Positions 1 through 9,373 are shown, numbered from the stretch's first letter. The stretch is 33,455 nucleotides of DNA from an uncultured Fretibacterium sp. (GCA_937900285.1 CALCEM010000039.1:1-33455), one strand, 5' to 3'. Numbers and translations are program-made. Notes: generated by a model from the letters alone, not told the origin.

Positions 1-1224
1 GCCCCATTTTGATTTCAATCGCGCTTCCCGCCATAAGATACTCTTAGTGTACGCAAACCAGATCGCCCCACCAATTGAAGCCATGTCAAAAATCCAGTTT
101 AAAATTTGACGGCCAAATAATGACGAAATAATTGAAAATGCCATACAAAATATTACTGCGTTTACTGGCACTTCATTTTTATTTAATCTTCCGAACCATT
201 TGGGTAAAGTTCCCTCGCGCGACATAGAAAAAATTAATCTGCTCGTTGCCGTATAAAATCCGCAAATCCCCGTGAACATTGCAGCAAATGCAGAAAGTGT
301 TAAAATTCCGACTCCTATTTTTCCAAGCGCTATAAATGCCGCGTTAAAAGTTGGAAGCGCAGAAATTCCTTCTAAATTTTCCAAATCGTTTACATATTCT
401 ACCCAGCTCGAATAACCAGCAGGCTGCACCGAACACGCTATAAATGTTAAAGTTACATAAACTAAACAGCCGATTAAAATGCTTAAATCCATTATGGCTT
501 TTACGTGATCTTGAGAAAAATCGCTCTCTTCTGTTAATTGCGGAACAATATCAAACCCGACATATGACATCGGTGCCGTAACTGCTACAGCTATTATTTG
601 AGGTAAAACATTTTTTCCTGAATCATCTTTGAACATAGGATCAAATTTTAAACCAGTTCCGCGCACGCAATATATTATTATTCCGAACAGCACCAAAAAT
701 ATCCCGCCAATTAAAATAAATGCTAATACGCTCTGAATTATTCCTGTTAATTTAATGCCAAATGATCCAATCCACGCAAATAAAATTAAAACTGAAACAA
801 AAATTAAAACTTCACCAAAATGTATTTCATAGCCAGCGATATTATAATGTAATCCGAATTCAAAAAAATTTCCAAAGACAGCACGCATTATTAAATTTAA
901 AGCTGTAGCATTTAAAGGAATTACGCACAAATATGAAAGGCTCAAAAACCAAGCGCATATAAATCCGTGAACTCTTCCGAATGCCTTATCAGCGTAAATA
1001 AATTCTCCGCCTGAAACCGGATATTTTTTAATCATGTACGCATAGTTGTAAGAAATTATTAACATTGAAAATGCTCCGAACTCTATCGCTATTAAAGTTC
1101 CAAAAGGCCCGGCATTCGGTAAAAAAATAGTTCCAGGCATAACAAAAGCGCTCCAGCCTATGACACAGCCAAATGAAAAGGCCCATACACCTAAAGGGCT
1201 TAAAGATCTAATTAATTCGCTCAT
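1..1224 (-). CDS. APC-family amino acid permease, C-terminus cut by window edge
   Basis: The first 408 codons of an inner-membrane amino acid transporter of the APC superfamily; the C-terminus lies beyond base 1. The reverse-strand reading starts MSELIRSLSPLGVWAFSFGC and shows the APC helix-1 pattern (small residues and glycine followed by a hydrophobic run), then about ten hydrophobic helices. The segment YPVSGGEFIYADKAFG is the conserved loop after helix 2, and ATSRLIFSMSREGTLPKWF near the end is the typical helix 8-9 loop of these permeases. A GAGG ribosome site lies about 15 bases before the ATG. It is divergent from the histidine kinase gene, with about 150 bases between the starts. Substrate cannot be read from the sequence; an amino acid is expected from the family. 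Confidence 0.88.
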   Translation of the reverse strand, partial: MSELIRSLSPLGVWAFSFGCVIGWSAFVMPGTIFLPNAGPFGTLIAIEFGAFSMLIISYNYAYMIKKYPVSGGEFIYADKAFGRVHGFICAWFLSLSYLCVIPLNATALNLIMRAVFGNFFEFGLHYNIAGYEIHFGEVLIFVSVLILFAWIGSFGIKLTGIIQSVLAFILIGGIFLVLFGIIIYCVRGTGLKFDPMFKDDSGKNVLPQIIAVAVTAPMSYVGFDIVPQLTEESDFSQDHVKAIMDLSILIGCLVYVTLTFIACSVQPAGYSSWVEYVNDLENLEGISALPTFNAAFIALGKIGVGILTLSAFAAMFTGICGFYTATSRLIFSMSREGTLPKWFGRLNKNEVPVNAVIFCMAFSIISSLFGRQILNWIFDMASIGGAIWFAYTKSILWREARLKSKWG

Positions 1225-1293
1225 AAAATTTTATTCTGCCTCTTTTAAAAATAATAATTATTATGATTTTTTGCGATTATATCACGCAGCCGG

Positions 1294-1302
1294 TGTTATA
1301 CT
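1294..1302 (+). promoter_or_regulatory. Extended -10 promoter of the histidine kinase gene
   Basis: TGTTATACT matches the extended -10 consensus TGnTATAAT with one mismatch. It lies about 70 bases before the chosen kinase start. No convincing -35 is visible at 17 bases, which fits an extended -10 promoter. Confidence 0.45.
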
Positions 1303-1373
1303 TTTTCATTAAAATATTTAAAATTTTAAAGCTTGAAATTTATATAAATTTTTTAGGAGAGTTATATAAAAAT

Positions 1374-3203
1374 ATGGATTTAAAAATAGTTCAAAATATA
1401 TGGTTTGAGATGACTGTAATACCGTTTTTATTTGTAATATTAATTTTTTTGGCGGTGAGATTTGGAGTAAAAGCCGAGATAAATCGTAAATTTGTAGAGT
1501 TAGTATTCTCGACATTTGTTTCGGCAGTTTTGGAAGTTTTGTCTAATTTTATGCCTTCAAGTTTTTGGTTTCCTAGATTATTTTTTTCTTCGGTAGTAAT
1601 AAATTCGTGGTGTTTAATGCGTTATATAGCTGCATATGTTCATTTTGATACTTCGGGATTTAAGACGATGAACGATGTAATTTTATTTGTAGGTTCTTTA
1701 TCGCCGTTTATGTTTCATAGCAGTGAAGCATTATATAGTATGCTTAGTTTGGGAGCTGCTTCATTGCTTGCGTTTCAGGGATTTGGTTTGCAGATAGTTC
1801 ACCAGAAATATTATGAGAATGGTCAATTTTTGGTAATGAATTTATTATTTATAATGTTGCTTGATGCGTTTTTGATTCAATTTTTATTTAATGTCAATTT
1901 GCAATTTATATATATGGTTTCGACTGCGTTTTTATTTTTCACGTTTTTTTATTTGGAGAGTCCGACATATAGGCAGCTTGTTACTGCGCAGTACAAAATG
2001 AAAAAAGCGAGAATAGACATTGAAAACTCAATACAAAAAGCTACGAAATCAAGCAAAGCCAAAAGCGATTTTTTAGCCAGCACTTCACACGAAGTCAGAA
2101 CCCCAATGAATGCAATATTAGGAATGAACGAAATGATTTTAAACGAAGCAAAGGACGCAGAAACTATAAACGCTTCAATAGATATTAAAAACGCCGGGAA
2201 CCATTTATTAACGATGATAAATAATATTTTGGACATTTCAAAAATTGAATCGGGCAAAATGGAATTATACGATTCAGAATACCATTTATATGAAATAATT
2301 CAGGAGTGTGAGCGTTATGTATTTGACAGAGTCGAAAATAAAAGGCTGGATTTTATCGAAGAAATAGATCCGACCATTCCGGAACATTTATACGGAGATG
2401 CTTTAAGACTGCGACAGATATTAATAAATTTATTGGACAACGCTATTAAATATACTGAACATGGCCATATAAAATTAAAAATAGATTACGAAGAAAAATC
2501 GCGCGCTGTTTTAAATTTAAAAATTTCTGTTGAAGATACCGGCATCGGAATGAAAGAGGATGATATTACGATGTTATTTGAACCGTTCAACAGATTAAAT
2601 TTAATTGAGACCCGTCATATTTTGGGCGTTGGATTAGGTTTAACATTGGTGCGCAATATCGTTCAAATTATGGGCGGAAAAATTGACGTTACGAGTAAAT
2701 ACGGTGAGGGCAGCACTTTCAGTCTGGAAATTCCGCAGCATTTAGTTTTTGATGATAATACGACGATGCAGGAATATAAAGCTAAGAACAACGAAACACC
2801 TAAAGAGACCGAACAAGATATTTTAAATTTTAAATGTCCAAGCACAAAAATTTTAATTGTTGATGACACTCCTGTAAATTTGGTTGTAGCAAAAGGAATG
2901 CTAAGAGACTGCGAGGCTAAAATTGACACTGTTGAATCAGGTGAAGAAGCTTTAAAAATGATGAACATCAATAAATATAATATAGTATTTCTCGATCACA
3001 AAATGCCCGGAATGGATGGCGTTGAGACGTTACATAAAGCTAAGATGTCACATCCCGAAATAAAATTTGTAGCATTGACAGCTAACGTAAGCTCCGGTTC
3101 ATATGCTGAATATATAGACTATGGATTTGATGACTATTTACCGAAGCCGTTTTCAAAATTGGCGATGATGAAATTAATAAAAAATTTCGTTGAACAGAAA
3201 TAA
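1374..3203 (+). CDS. Membrane-bound hybrid sensor histidine kinase with receiver domain
   Basis: A 609-residue hybrid kinase of a phosphorelay. Residues 1 to about 200 hold several hydrophobic helices with short loops, so the signal is probably sensed in or near the membrane. A short linker leads to the HisKA domain with the phosphoryl-accepting His239 in STSHEVRTP, then the HATPase domain with the N box (LLDNAIKYTE), G1 box (EDTGIGM), F box (FEPFNRL) and G2 box (GVGLGLTL). The C-terminal receiver has the acidic pair in ILIVDD, acceptor Asp541 in FLDHKMPGMDG, the Thr of VALTA and the Lys of LPKPF. I chose this ATG over one 37 codons upstream because AGGAG (1355-1359) precedes it, 14 bases away, and the upstream ATG has no ribosome site. 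No Hpt or output regulator is nearby, so the target is unknown. Confidence 0.92.
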   Translation: MDLKIVQNIWFEMTVIPFLFVILIFLAVRFGVKAEINRKFVELVFSTFVSAVLEVLSNFMPSSFWFPRLFFSSVVINSWCLMRYIAAYVHFDTSGFKTMNDVILFVGSLSPFMFHSSEALYSMLSLGAASLLAFQGFGLQIVHQKYYENGQFLVMNLLFIMLLDAFLIQFLFNVNLQFIYMVSTAFLFFTFFYLESPTYRQLVTAQYKMKKARIDIENSIQKATKSSKAKSDFLASTSHEVRTPMNAILGMNEMILNEAKDAETINASIDIKNAGNHLLTMINNILDISKIESGKMELYDSEYHLYEIIQECERYVFDRVENKRLDFIEEIDPTIPEHLYGDALRLRQILINLLDNAIKYTEHGHIKLKIDYEEKSRAVLNLKISVEDTGIGMKEDDITMLFEPFNRLNLIETRHILGVGLGLTLVRNIVQIMGGKIDVTSKYGEGSTFSLEIPQHLVFDDNTTMQEYKAKNNETPKETEQDILNFKCPSTKILIVDDTPVNLVVAKGMLRDCEAKIDTVESGEEALKMMNINKYNIVFLDHKMPGMDGVETLHKAKMSHPEIKFVALTANVSSGSYAEYIDYGFDDYLPKPFSKLAMMKLIKNFVEQK

Positions 3204-3233
3204 TTTAATTTAAATAATTTAAAATTTAAAATA

Positions 3234-3262
3234 AAAAAGCCGGGTTTTTCGCCCGGTTTTAA
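3234..3262. terminator. Bidirectional intrinsic terminator between convergent genes
   Basis: CCGGG and CCCGG pair around a 7-base loop, extended by A-T pairs, with A-runs on one side and T-runs on the other. It sits between the kinase gene and the minus-strand lipoprotein gene and can serve both strands. Confidence 0.8.
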
Positions 3263-3298
3263 AATTCTTTTTTGCGCAGATTAAAATTAAAATTAAAA

Positions 3299-3727
3299 TT
3301 ATTTTATTTCGAGTGAAGATAAAATTTTACTGAACGGATCATCATCATTATTAATGCCCGTCAACACTACTAACATGTAATAATCTCCATTGTCGAAGCC
3401 TCTTAAAATTCCGTGACTCAAGCCGTTATTAAATTGAAATATATAAGCTCCGTCGGGATTTAATTCGGAGTCTGTAGCCTTTAGTTCTTTCATGTAAGCT
3501 CCTGCGATTTCGCGCAGACCTGTTCCGCCCGTTGGAGTTATAGTTATGCTCATTGATGAAGTTTTGTCATTTGCGATTAAAGAAACTGTATCAGCATCCG
3601 GATATTCTGTGCTGGTCCAATCTTCTGGAACATCGATCGAAAATCTTTTAAACTCTTTTATTTCAGAATGAGCGCAGGAATTTAAAACTAATAGAAAAGC
3701 CATTCCCATTAAAAATTTTTTTATCAT
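3299..3727 (-). CDS. Small lipoprotein, DcrB/PsbP-like fold suspected
   Basis: A 142-residue exported protein. MIKKFLMGMAFLLVLNSC is a lipoprotein signal with Cys18 in the lipobox L-N-S-C. The mature part begins KRFSIDVPEDWTS, the 'short beta-strand then PxxW' start seen in PsbP/DcrB-like proteins, and continues as alternating strands typical of that alpha/beta fold. GGAGGA lies about 12 bases before the ATG. The gene is divergent from the S9 peptidase gene and ends against the bidirectional terminator, so it is a single-gene unit. Role unknown; the fold suggestion is from pattern only. Confidence 0.75.
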   Translation of the reverse strand: MIKKFLMGMAFLLVLNSCAHSEIKEFKRFSIDVPEDWTSTEYPDADTVSLIANDKTSSMSITITPTGGTGLREIAGAYMKELKATDSELNPDGAYIFQFNNGLSHGILRGFDNGDYYMLVVLTGINNDDDPFSKILSSLEIK

Positions 3728-3766
3728 GCTTATAAAAAATCCTCCGAAGTTAAATAAATTTTTTGG

Positions 3767-3793
3767 ATTATAACATTAAATTTTTACTGTAAA
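3767..3793 (-). promoter_or_regulatory. Promoter of the minus-strand lipoprotein gene
   Basis: On the minus strand a perfect extended -10, TGTTATAAT (3775 down to 3767), follows TTTACA (3793 down to 3788) with 15 bases between TTTACA and TATAAT. It is correctly placed about 40 bases from the gene start. Confidence 0.55.
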
Positions 3794-3800
3794 TTTCTCA

Positions 3801-3828
3801 TTGACTGAATTATTTTTTTATGTAAATT
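3801..3828 (+). promoter_or_regulatory. Possible promoter of the S9 peptidase gene
   Basis: TTGACT, then 16 bases, then TAAATT (4 of 6 matches to TATAAT), about 60 bases before the peptidase start. AT-richness makes chance matches likely. Confidence 0.3.
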
Positions 3829-3890
3829 TTTAATGAATATTCCCAATTTAAAATATAAAAATAAATTTATGAAAGGGGTTTAATAATTTT

Positions 3891-5774
3891 ATGCGCTTGT
3901 TAATATTTTTTGTAGCGATAATTATATTTATGCCTGCTGGTTTAGCATATGCGGCCATGCCGGATTTATTGCCGGTTGAAGATTTTTTCAAGAATCCTGA
4001 TATAGCAGGGTTTTCAATTTCTCCGGACGGTTTAAAATTGGCGTTCGTTCGTCCTTGGGAACATCGTATGAATGTTTATGTACGAGAAATTTCGACGGGA
4101 ATCGAAAAGCGTATAACTTCCGCAACTGAACGCGATATAGCCGGATTTTTCTGGAAGGGTAATAATAAAATCGTTTATGCTCAAGATACTGGCGGAGATG
4201 AAAATTTTCACGTTTATTTAACTGACATTGATGGCTCAAACGTAAAAGATTTAACGCCGTTTGAAAATGTCCGGGCCGGAATTTTAGATGATCTTGAAGA
4301 CGATCCTGCCCACATGTTGATCAGCATGAATAAAAATAACCCTGAAGTTTTTGACGTATATAAATGCGAACTCGAAACGGGAGAATTAAAATTAATTGCA
4401 GAAAATCCCGGAAATATTACGGGCTGGATGACAGATCATGACGGGAAAATCAGAGCGGCATATATTACGGATGGAGTGAACGAAAGTTTTTTATATCGCA
4501 AAAATGAATCAGATGATTTTAAAATTTTAATTACGACGAATTTCCGCGAAACTTTCAGCCCTTTAATGTTCGATTATGATAATAAAATTATGTATGTATG
4601 TTCAAATCTTGAGCGCGATAAAACGGCTATATATAAATTTGATCCGGATGAAAATAAATTATTAAATTTAATATTCGAACACCCAGAAGTAGATGTCGGT
4701 GGCTTAATGCACTCTAAAAAACGTAAAATTATCACTGGAATTTCATATTTAACGGATAAACGGCATTATAAATTTTTAGATCAAACCCGCGAAGAATTGC
4801 AGAATACTCTTGAAACATTTTTTCCCGGACTTGAAGTGGCTGTAACAGATATGGACGATGATGAACGGCGCGTAATAGTTCGGACGTACAGCGACAAAAC
4901 TCGCGGAGGATATTATTTATATGATCGCCGGGATAATTCGCTGTCAAAATTGGCTGATTTATCTTCATGGCTGAAAAGTGATCAAATGAGTTCAATGCAA
5001 CCAATAAAATTTAAATCTCGCGATGGGTTAAATATAAATGGCTATTTGAGTTTACCTGTTGGAATCGAGGCGAAAAATTTACCGTTAGTTGTAATTCCGC
5101 ATGGAGGGCCGTCAGCGCGTGATTCATGGGGATTTGATTCGGAAGTACAATTTTTAACAAATAGAGGGCTGGCAGTTTTACAAATTAATTTCAGAGGCTC
5201 AACGGGTTACGGTAAAAAATTTTGGCAAGCAGGTTTTAAACAATGGGGATTAAAAATGCAGGATGATATTACGGACGGAGTTTTATGGGCCGTGTCTGAA
5301 GGAATCGCTGATAAAAATAAACTTGCAATTTACGGAGGGAGTTACGGAGGTTACAGCGCTTTAGCTGGAGCGACATTCACGCCTGATTTATATGCTTGTG
5401 CTGTTAGTTATGTTGGTCCGTCAAATTTATTTACGCTTCTTGAGAGCATTCCGCCATATTGGGAGCCTTTCAGACAAATGGAATACGAAGAGATCGGCGA
5501 CCCTTCAGCAGATAAAGAATTATTGACGCAAATTTCTCCGGTGTTTCATGCTGATAAAATAAAAATTCCGTTGTTCGTTGCACAAGGTGCTAACGATCCA
5601 AGAGTAAATAAAGCTGAATCCGATCAAATTGTCGAAGCTGTGAGAAAATCCGGGCGAGAAGTTATTTACATGGTGAAAGAGAATGAAGGACACGGATTCC
5701 ATAACGAGGAGAACAGGCTTGATTTTTATCGCGAACTCGAAGGATTTTTTAAAAAATATTTGGGGTCAAGATAA
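3891..5774 (+). CDS. Exported S9-family serine peptidase (prolyl oligopeptidase fold)
   Basis: A 627-residue peptidase that should cleave short peptides in the periplasm or outside the cell. Residues 1-21 are a signal peptide ending AYA. The region to about 370 is a beta-propeller with repeated 'SPDG'-like and 'D-x-D-G' strands. The C-terminal alpha/beta hydrolase has the oxyanion segment VIPHGGPSARDSWGF, the nucleophile elbow GGSYGGYSA with Ser484, Asp569 in GANDPRV and His601 in EGHGFHN, so the triad is complete and in the right order. Length fits S9C-type peptidases. GAAAGGGG precedes the ATG by 12 bases. Such an enzyme fits an organism living on peptides and amino acids. Confidence 0.93.
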   Translation: MRLLIFFVAIIIFMPAGLAYAAMPDLLPVEDFFKNPDIAGFSISPDGLKLAFVRPWEHRMNVYVREISTGIEKRITSATERDIAGFFWKGNNKIVYAQDTGGDENFHVYLTDIDGSNVKDLTPFENVRAGILDDLEDDPAHMLISMNKNNPEVFDVYKCELETGELKLIAENPGNITGWMTDHDGKIRAAYITDGVNESFLYRKNESDDFKILITTNFRETFSPLMFDYDNKIMYVCSNLERDKTAIYKFDPDENKLLNLIFEHPEVDVGGLMHSKKRKIITGISYLTDKRHYKFLDQTREELQNTLETFFPGLEVAVTDMDDDERRVIVRTYSDKTRGGYYLYDRRDNSLSKLADLSSWLKSDQMSSMQPIKFKSRDGLNINGYLSLPVGIEAKNLPLVVIPHGGPSARDSWGFDSEVQFLTNRGLAVLQINFRGSTGYGKKFWQAGFKQWGLKMQDDITDGVLWAVSEGIADKNKLAIYGGSYGGYSALAGATFTPDLYACAVSYVGPSNLFTLLESIPPYWEPFRQMEYEEIGDPSADKELLTQISPVFHADKIKIPLFVAQGANDPRVNKAESDQIVEAVRKSGREVIYMVKENEGHGFHNEENRLDFYRELEGFFKKYLGSR

Positions 5775-5809
5775 ATAATTTAAACAATAAATCAAAATTT
5801 CACGTGTAA

Positions 5810-5883
5810 TATAATAATTTAGATTTTAAATTTTAAATTAGTGTCGTATCAAAATATTTTAATTTTCATAAAATTCTAATTTA
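5810..5883 (+). promoter_or_regulatory. Leader of the EF-G-like gene: -10 box and inverted repeat
   Basis: TATAAT at 5810-5815 is a candidate -10 without a clear -35. Further down, TAAATTAG (5834-5841) and CTAATTTA (5876-5883) form an 8-base inverted repeat whose second arm abuts the ribosome site GAGAAGG. In DNA this rich in A and T the repeat could be chance. Confidence 0.3.
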
Positions 5884-5900
5884 GAGAAGGTGTTTTTATA

Positions 5901-7979
5901 ATGGGAGTACGTAATCCCGGAGACATTAGGAGTTTTGCGTTATGTGCTCATGGCGGTGCCGGAAAAACTTCATTTGCTGAGGCCATGTTATTTGACAATG
6001 GACAAATTTCAAGAATGGGAAATGTTCAAGCCGGAAACACCGTGAGCGATTTTCAGACGGAAGAACAGAAGCGTCAGATTTCAATTTCTACATCATTATT
6101 AACGCTCGAACGTAACGGAAAAACTTTTTATGTTCTTGATGCTCCAGGTTATGCGGATTTTACGGGCGAAATGAGTGCGGCTATTCGTGTTGCTGACAGT
6201 GCCGTAATTTTAGTAAGTTCGGTCGGCGGGATCGAAGTTCAAACCAGCAGAGCTTGGGAATATGCAGAACATCATAAAGCTCCGGTAGCGTTCGTAATTT
6301 CAAAAATGGATCGCGAAAATGCAAATTTTGAAAAAGTTTTAGCCGACATTAAATCCCAGTTTTCTCAAAATGCTTTACCCGTGTTTATTCCGATTGGTTC
6401 AGCTGAAAAATTTACGGGCATCGTCGATGTCATTAAACATAAAGCGTTTATTTATAATCCTGACGGCTCAGGAAAATTCAAAGAGGAAAATATTCCGGAC
6501 GATTTAAACGATGAAGTTTCATCAGCGCATGAAGCATTATTAGAAGCAGCCGTCGAAATGGATGACGCTCTAATGGAAAAATATTTAGAGGGTGAAAAAA
6601 TTTCTGATGAAGATTTATCCAGAACTTTAAAAAAAGCTATAGCATCCCGCAGAATTATGCCGGTGTTCGCAATTTCTTCAATAAATAATATTGGAGTAAT
6701 TCAATTTATGGATTTTGTTGCGGAATATTTCCCCTCACCTGTAGACATCGGAGCGATCGAAACTTCAGCCGGAAAAGTTGAGCCGGATATTAATGCGCCG
6801 TTTTCTGCGTTATGTTTTAAAATTTTGGCGGATGCATTTGTCGGAAAATTGTCATTTATTCGAGTATATTCCGGAAAATTATCATCGGACGGAAATAATA
6901 TTTTTAACGTCAACCAAAACGAAGATGAACGCATAAGCTCATTTAAATTAATGTCGGGTAAAGACGGCAAAGACGTAAAAGAAATTATTGCCGGAGATAT
7001 TATCGCGATTCCAAAATTACAGAGCGCGCGCGTTGGACATACACTCGCAACAAAGGGAGGATTTTCCGGGAAGTTTGCGAATATCGAATTCCCGAAACCA
7101 GTTTACAGCGTTGCAGTCATGGCGAAGACCAGAGCTGACGAAGATAAATTAAGTAATGCGATTTCCAGAGTATTAGAAGAGGATTGCAGTTTAACATTTG
7201 AGAAAAATTCCGAGACTCGCGACAATGTTTTATCAGGAATGGGCGACATGCATATTGATATAGTTCTCGCGAAAATGAAAGAACGTTACGGCGTTGACCT
7301 CGACACAAAAACTCCGCAAGTTCCATACCGCGAAACAATTCGCAAAATGTCAGAAGCTCAAGGCAAACATAAAAAACAATCTGGAGGGCATGGCCAATAC
7401 GGAGATGTTTATATACGTTATAGACCGTTGGAGCGTGGTGAAGGATTTAAATTTATTGATTCGGTTGTCGGCGGAGCAGTTCCGCGCAATTTTATACCAG
7501 CCGTCGAAAAAGGTTTACGCGAATACATGATGGCCGGACCTTTAGCTGGTTTCCCTGTTGTAGATTTCAGTGCGGAATTATATTACGGTTCGTATCATGA
7601 CGTAGACAGCTCGGAAATGTCTTTTAAATTGGCGACTCGTCTCTCGTTCAAAAAAGGAATTATGGACGCAAATCCCGTTTTACTTGAACCGGTTATGAAC
7701 GTTGAAGTTACAGTGCCGGATCAATTTATGGGCGATGTTATGGGAGATTTTAATTCACGTCGAGGCCGTATAATGGGCATGGAAGGGCACGGAAAATTAC
7801 AAGTTGTGAAAGCGCAGGCACCTTTAGCAGAAATGTTCAGATATGCAATAATTTTGCGTTCGATGACTTCGGGTGAGGGGTCGTTCTCGATGGAATATTC
7901 TCATTATGAAGAAGTTCCGGGAGATATTGCCAAAAAAGTAATAGCAGCTCACAAGAAAGAAGACGAAGACGAAGAATAA
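5901..7979 (+). CDS. EF-G-like translational GTPase (EF-G2 type)
   Basis: A 692-residue protein with all five EF-G domains, but not the housekeeping EF-G. The P-loop (residues 16-24) reads AHGGAGKTS rather than AHIDAGKTT. The G3 motif is DAPGYADF, with Tyr84 where EF-G has the catalytic His of PGH. G4 is SKMD (134-137) in place of NKMD. These changes are typical of the EF-G2 paralogues found beside normal EF-G in many bacteria. Domain IV carries the conserved GGHGQYGDVYIRYRP stretch and domain V ends in an acidic tail. EF-G2 proteins bind GTP and ribosomes, but their cellular role is unsettled. The gene stands alone, without rpsL, rpsG or tuf, which also argues against fusA. A GAGAAGG site precedes the ATG, and a terminator follows. 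Confidence 0.9.
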   Translation: MGVRNPGDIRSFALCAHGGAGKTSFAEAMLFDNGQISRMGNVQAGNTVSDFQTEEQKRQISISTSLLTLERNGKTFYVLDAPGYADFTGEMSAAIRVADSAVILVSSVGGIEVQTSRAWEYAEHHKAPVAFVISKMDRENANFEKVLADIKSQFSQNALPVFIPIGSAEKFTGIVDVIKHKAFIYNPDGSGKFKEENIPDDLNDEVSSAHEALLEAAVEMDDALMEKYLEGEKISDEDLSRTLKKAIASRRIMPVFAISSINNIGVIQFMDFVAEYFPSPVDIGAIETSAGKVEPDINAPFSALCFKILADAFVGKLSFIRVYSGKLSSDGNNIFNVNQNEDERISSFKLMSGKDGKDVKEIIAGDIIAIPKLQSARVGHTLATKGGFSGKFANIEFPKPVYSVAVMAKTRADEDKLSNAISRVLEEDCSLTFEKNSETRDNVLSGMGDMHIDIVLAKMKERYGVDLDTKTPQVPYRETIRKMSEAQGKHKKQSGGHGQYGDVYIRYRPLERGEGFKFIDSVVGGAVPRNFIPAVEKGLREYMMAGPLAGFPVVDFSAELYYGSYHDVDSSEMSFKLATRLSFKKGIMDANPVLLEPVMNVEVTVPDQFMGDVMGDFNSRRGRIMGMEGHGKLQVVKAQAPLAEMFRYAIILRSMTSGEGSFSMEYSHYEEVPGDIAKKVIAAHKKEDEDEE

Positions 7980-7992
7980 TTTTTAAATTTTG

Positions 7993-8026
7993 GGGGATGT
8001 TCATAAATTTTTGAATGTCCCTTTTT
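7993..8026 (+). terminator. Terminator of the EF-G-like gene
   Basis: GGGATGTTCA pairs with TGAATGTCCC (10 pairs, two of them G-T) around an AT-rich loop and is followed by five Ts. Confidence 0.8.
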
Positions 8027-8052
8027 AATTTTTAATTTGGTGGTACAACAGT

Positions 8053-8093
8053 AAAAAAAATCTCCCGCCAGTTTTATTTTATGACAGGAGAAA
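8053..8093 (-). terminator. Terminator of the STAS/ATPase operon
   Basis: On the minus strand TCTCCTGTCA pairs with TGGCGGGAGA (10 pairs, two G-T) and is followed by eight Ts. It sits just after the last gene of the operon. Confidence 0.8.
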
Positions 8094-8112
8094 TTATTTA
8101 TTTTTATATTTC

Positions 8113-9048
8113 TTAGTTCTGCAAATCTTCCCGCAGTAAATCTATATTCAATTTTAAAATTTTTAACATTTTGGCCATGTTCTTCATTATTACAACCGAG
8201 TTCGAAGCGTTCATTAAAATAAATTTCTCAAATTCATCCGCTCCGATTCGTAATAATAACATGTCACTATGTGCAACAACAACACAAATTTCAGCTTCAC
8301 CAGTCAAAACAGAATACTCGCCAAAAATATCATTTTCCTTTAAAGTTCCGATAACGTGTTCATTTTCGGTCTCGTAATCAAAATAACATAAAGCTTTACC
8401 AGAAATAATTTTATATAATTCGGATTTAATTTGACCCTCGCGAATAATTACATCACCGGCAGAAACTTTTAACATTTTAGAGCGCACCGCATCATCTTTC
8501 GTAACGTTCATAACTGTTTGAATTTTTTCGCGGGCATCTTCATTTAAAAATTTCTCAAGCGTTAAATTATTTACGTCATCGCTGAAATTAAAATCAGATA
8601 AAAAATTTTTTACGAGCTTTATACTACTGCTCGACAATATCAAAAATACCTGACCGCCAAACAGTTGATTATAAATTATATTATGAAATCCTGTTAAAAA
8701 TGCCGGGTCTTTGTTCGCGATCAATTCAAAATCATCAAGCACTATTATTAAACGTCCTTTATCGCTCTGAATTTTTTGCACATATTGCGCAAGAGCCTTC
8801 CAAGTAGAAAAATCTTCCGTAATAGTATCGCCGTAATACCCAAGCACCAAATCCGAAAAATTTTTTAAATTCGCGTGGCTGCTCTCATCGCTTGCTGTGA
8901 AATATATTGCGTCCTTACCTTTGCAAAATTCGTTTAATAATGTGCTTTTTCCTATACCGCTGACTCCAGAAATTAACAAACACTGAAAGCCCAATTTTAA
9001 ATAAATATTTTGAAGCTCGTTTAATTCCTTTTCTCGACCAATAAACAT
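8113..9048 (-). CDS. P-loop ATPase fused to a cyclic-nucleotide-binding-like domain
   Basis: A 311-residue cytoplasmic fusion. Residues 1 to about 150 are a STAND/AAA-like ATPase: it opens FIGREKELNEL, has Walker A GVSGIGKST (Lys34), Walker B LIIVLDD (Asp105/106) and a sensor-like strand VFLILSS. Residues about 185-285 have the cNMP-binding fold: AGDVIIREG, the beta-barrel, then FGEYSVLTGEAEICVV. In cNMP-binding proteins the phosphate cassette carries an Arg followed by Ser/Thr-Ala; here that place is Glu253-Ile-Cys, so cyclic nucleotide binding is doubtful and the domain may bind something else. No DNA-binding domain is present. It is the last gene of the operon, 16 bases after the STAS gene, and probably works with it. 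Confidence 0.8.
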   Translation of the reverse strand: MFIGREKELNELQNIYLKLGFQCLLISGVSGIGKSTLLNEFCKGKDAIYFTASDESSHANLKNFSDLVLGYYGDTITEDFSTWKALAQYVQKIQSDKGRLIIVLDDFELIANKDPAFLTGFHNIIYNQLFGGQVFLILSSSSIKLVKNFLSDFNFSDDVNNLTLEKFLNEDAREKIQTVMNVTKDDAVRSKMLKVSAGDVIIREGQIKSELYKIISGKALCYFDYETENEHVIGTLKENDIFGEYSVLTGEAEICVVVAHSDMLLLRIGADEFEKFILMNASNSVVIMKNMAKMLKILKLNIDLLREDLQN

Positions 9049-9064
9049 TTTTTATAAATTTATT

Positions 9065-9373
9065 TTACTTCTGAATGTTTAATATTTCGTCAAATCCTGT
9101 AACCTCAAAAATTTCAAGTATTTCGGCTTTAGCTTTTCTGATGATCATTGACCCCTGTTTGTTCATAATTTTTTGCGCCTTCAATAAAACTCTTAATCCT
9201 GCTGATGAAACGTAATCCAATTTCTCCATGTCGAAAATTAATTTTTTCACAGCTCCAGTAATCGCAGTTTTTAATTCTTCTTCGAGAGCCGGTGAAGTAT
9301 TTGTGTCGAGACGACCTTCAAGATAAATCACGAGCGCATCTGCTGAATCAACTTTATTAATATTAAGTGCCAT
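9065..9373 (-). CDS. STAS-domain protein (anti-sigma factor antagonist type)
   Basis: A 102-residue single STAS domain. The pattern is that of SpoIIAA/RsbV: first strand, LEGRLDTNTSPALEEEL, then IFDMEKLDYVSSAGLRVLL, where Ser56 or Ser57 is the phosphorylation site in relatives. Such proteins bind anti-sigma kinases or act as small partners in signalling. I use this ATG, eight bases after GGAGG; a TTG five codons upstream overlaps that ribosome site. No RsbW-like kinase is encoded in the window, so the partner may be the adjacent ATPase or lie elsewhere. Confidence 0.85.
   Translation of the reverse strand: MALNINKVDSADALVIYLEGRLDTNTSPALEEELKTAITGAVKKLIFDMEKLDYVSSAGLRVLLKAQKIMNKQGSMIIRKAKAEILEIFEVTGFDEILNIQK

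Noticed and set aside
1263..1373. Upstream in-frame ATG adding 37 residues to the histidine kinase
   Set aside because: No ribosome site before it, and the extended -10 promoter at 1294 lies downstream of it.
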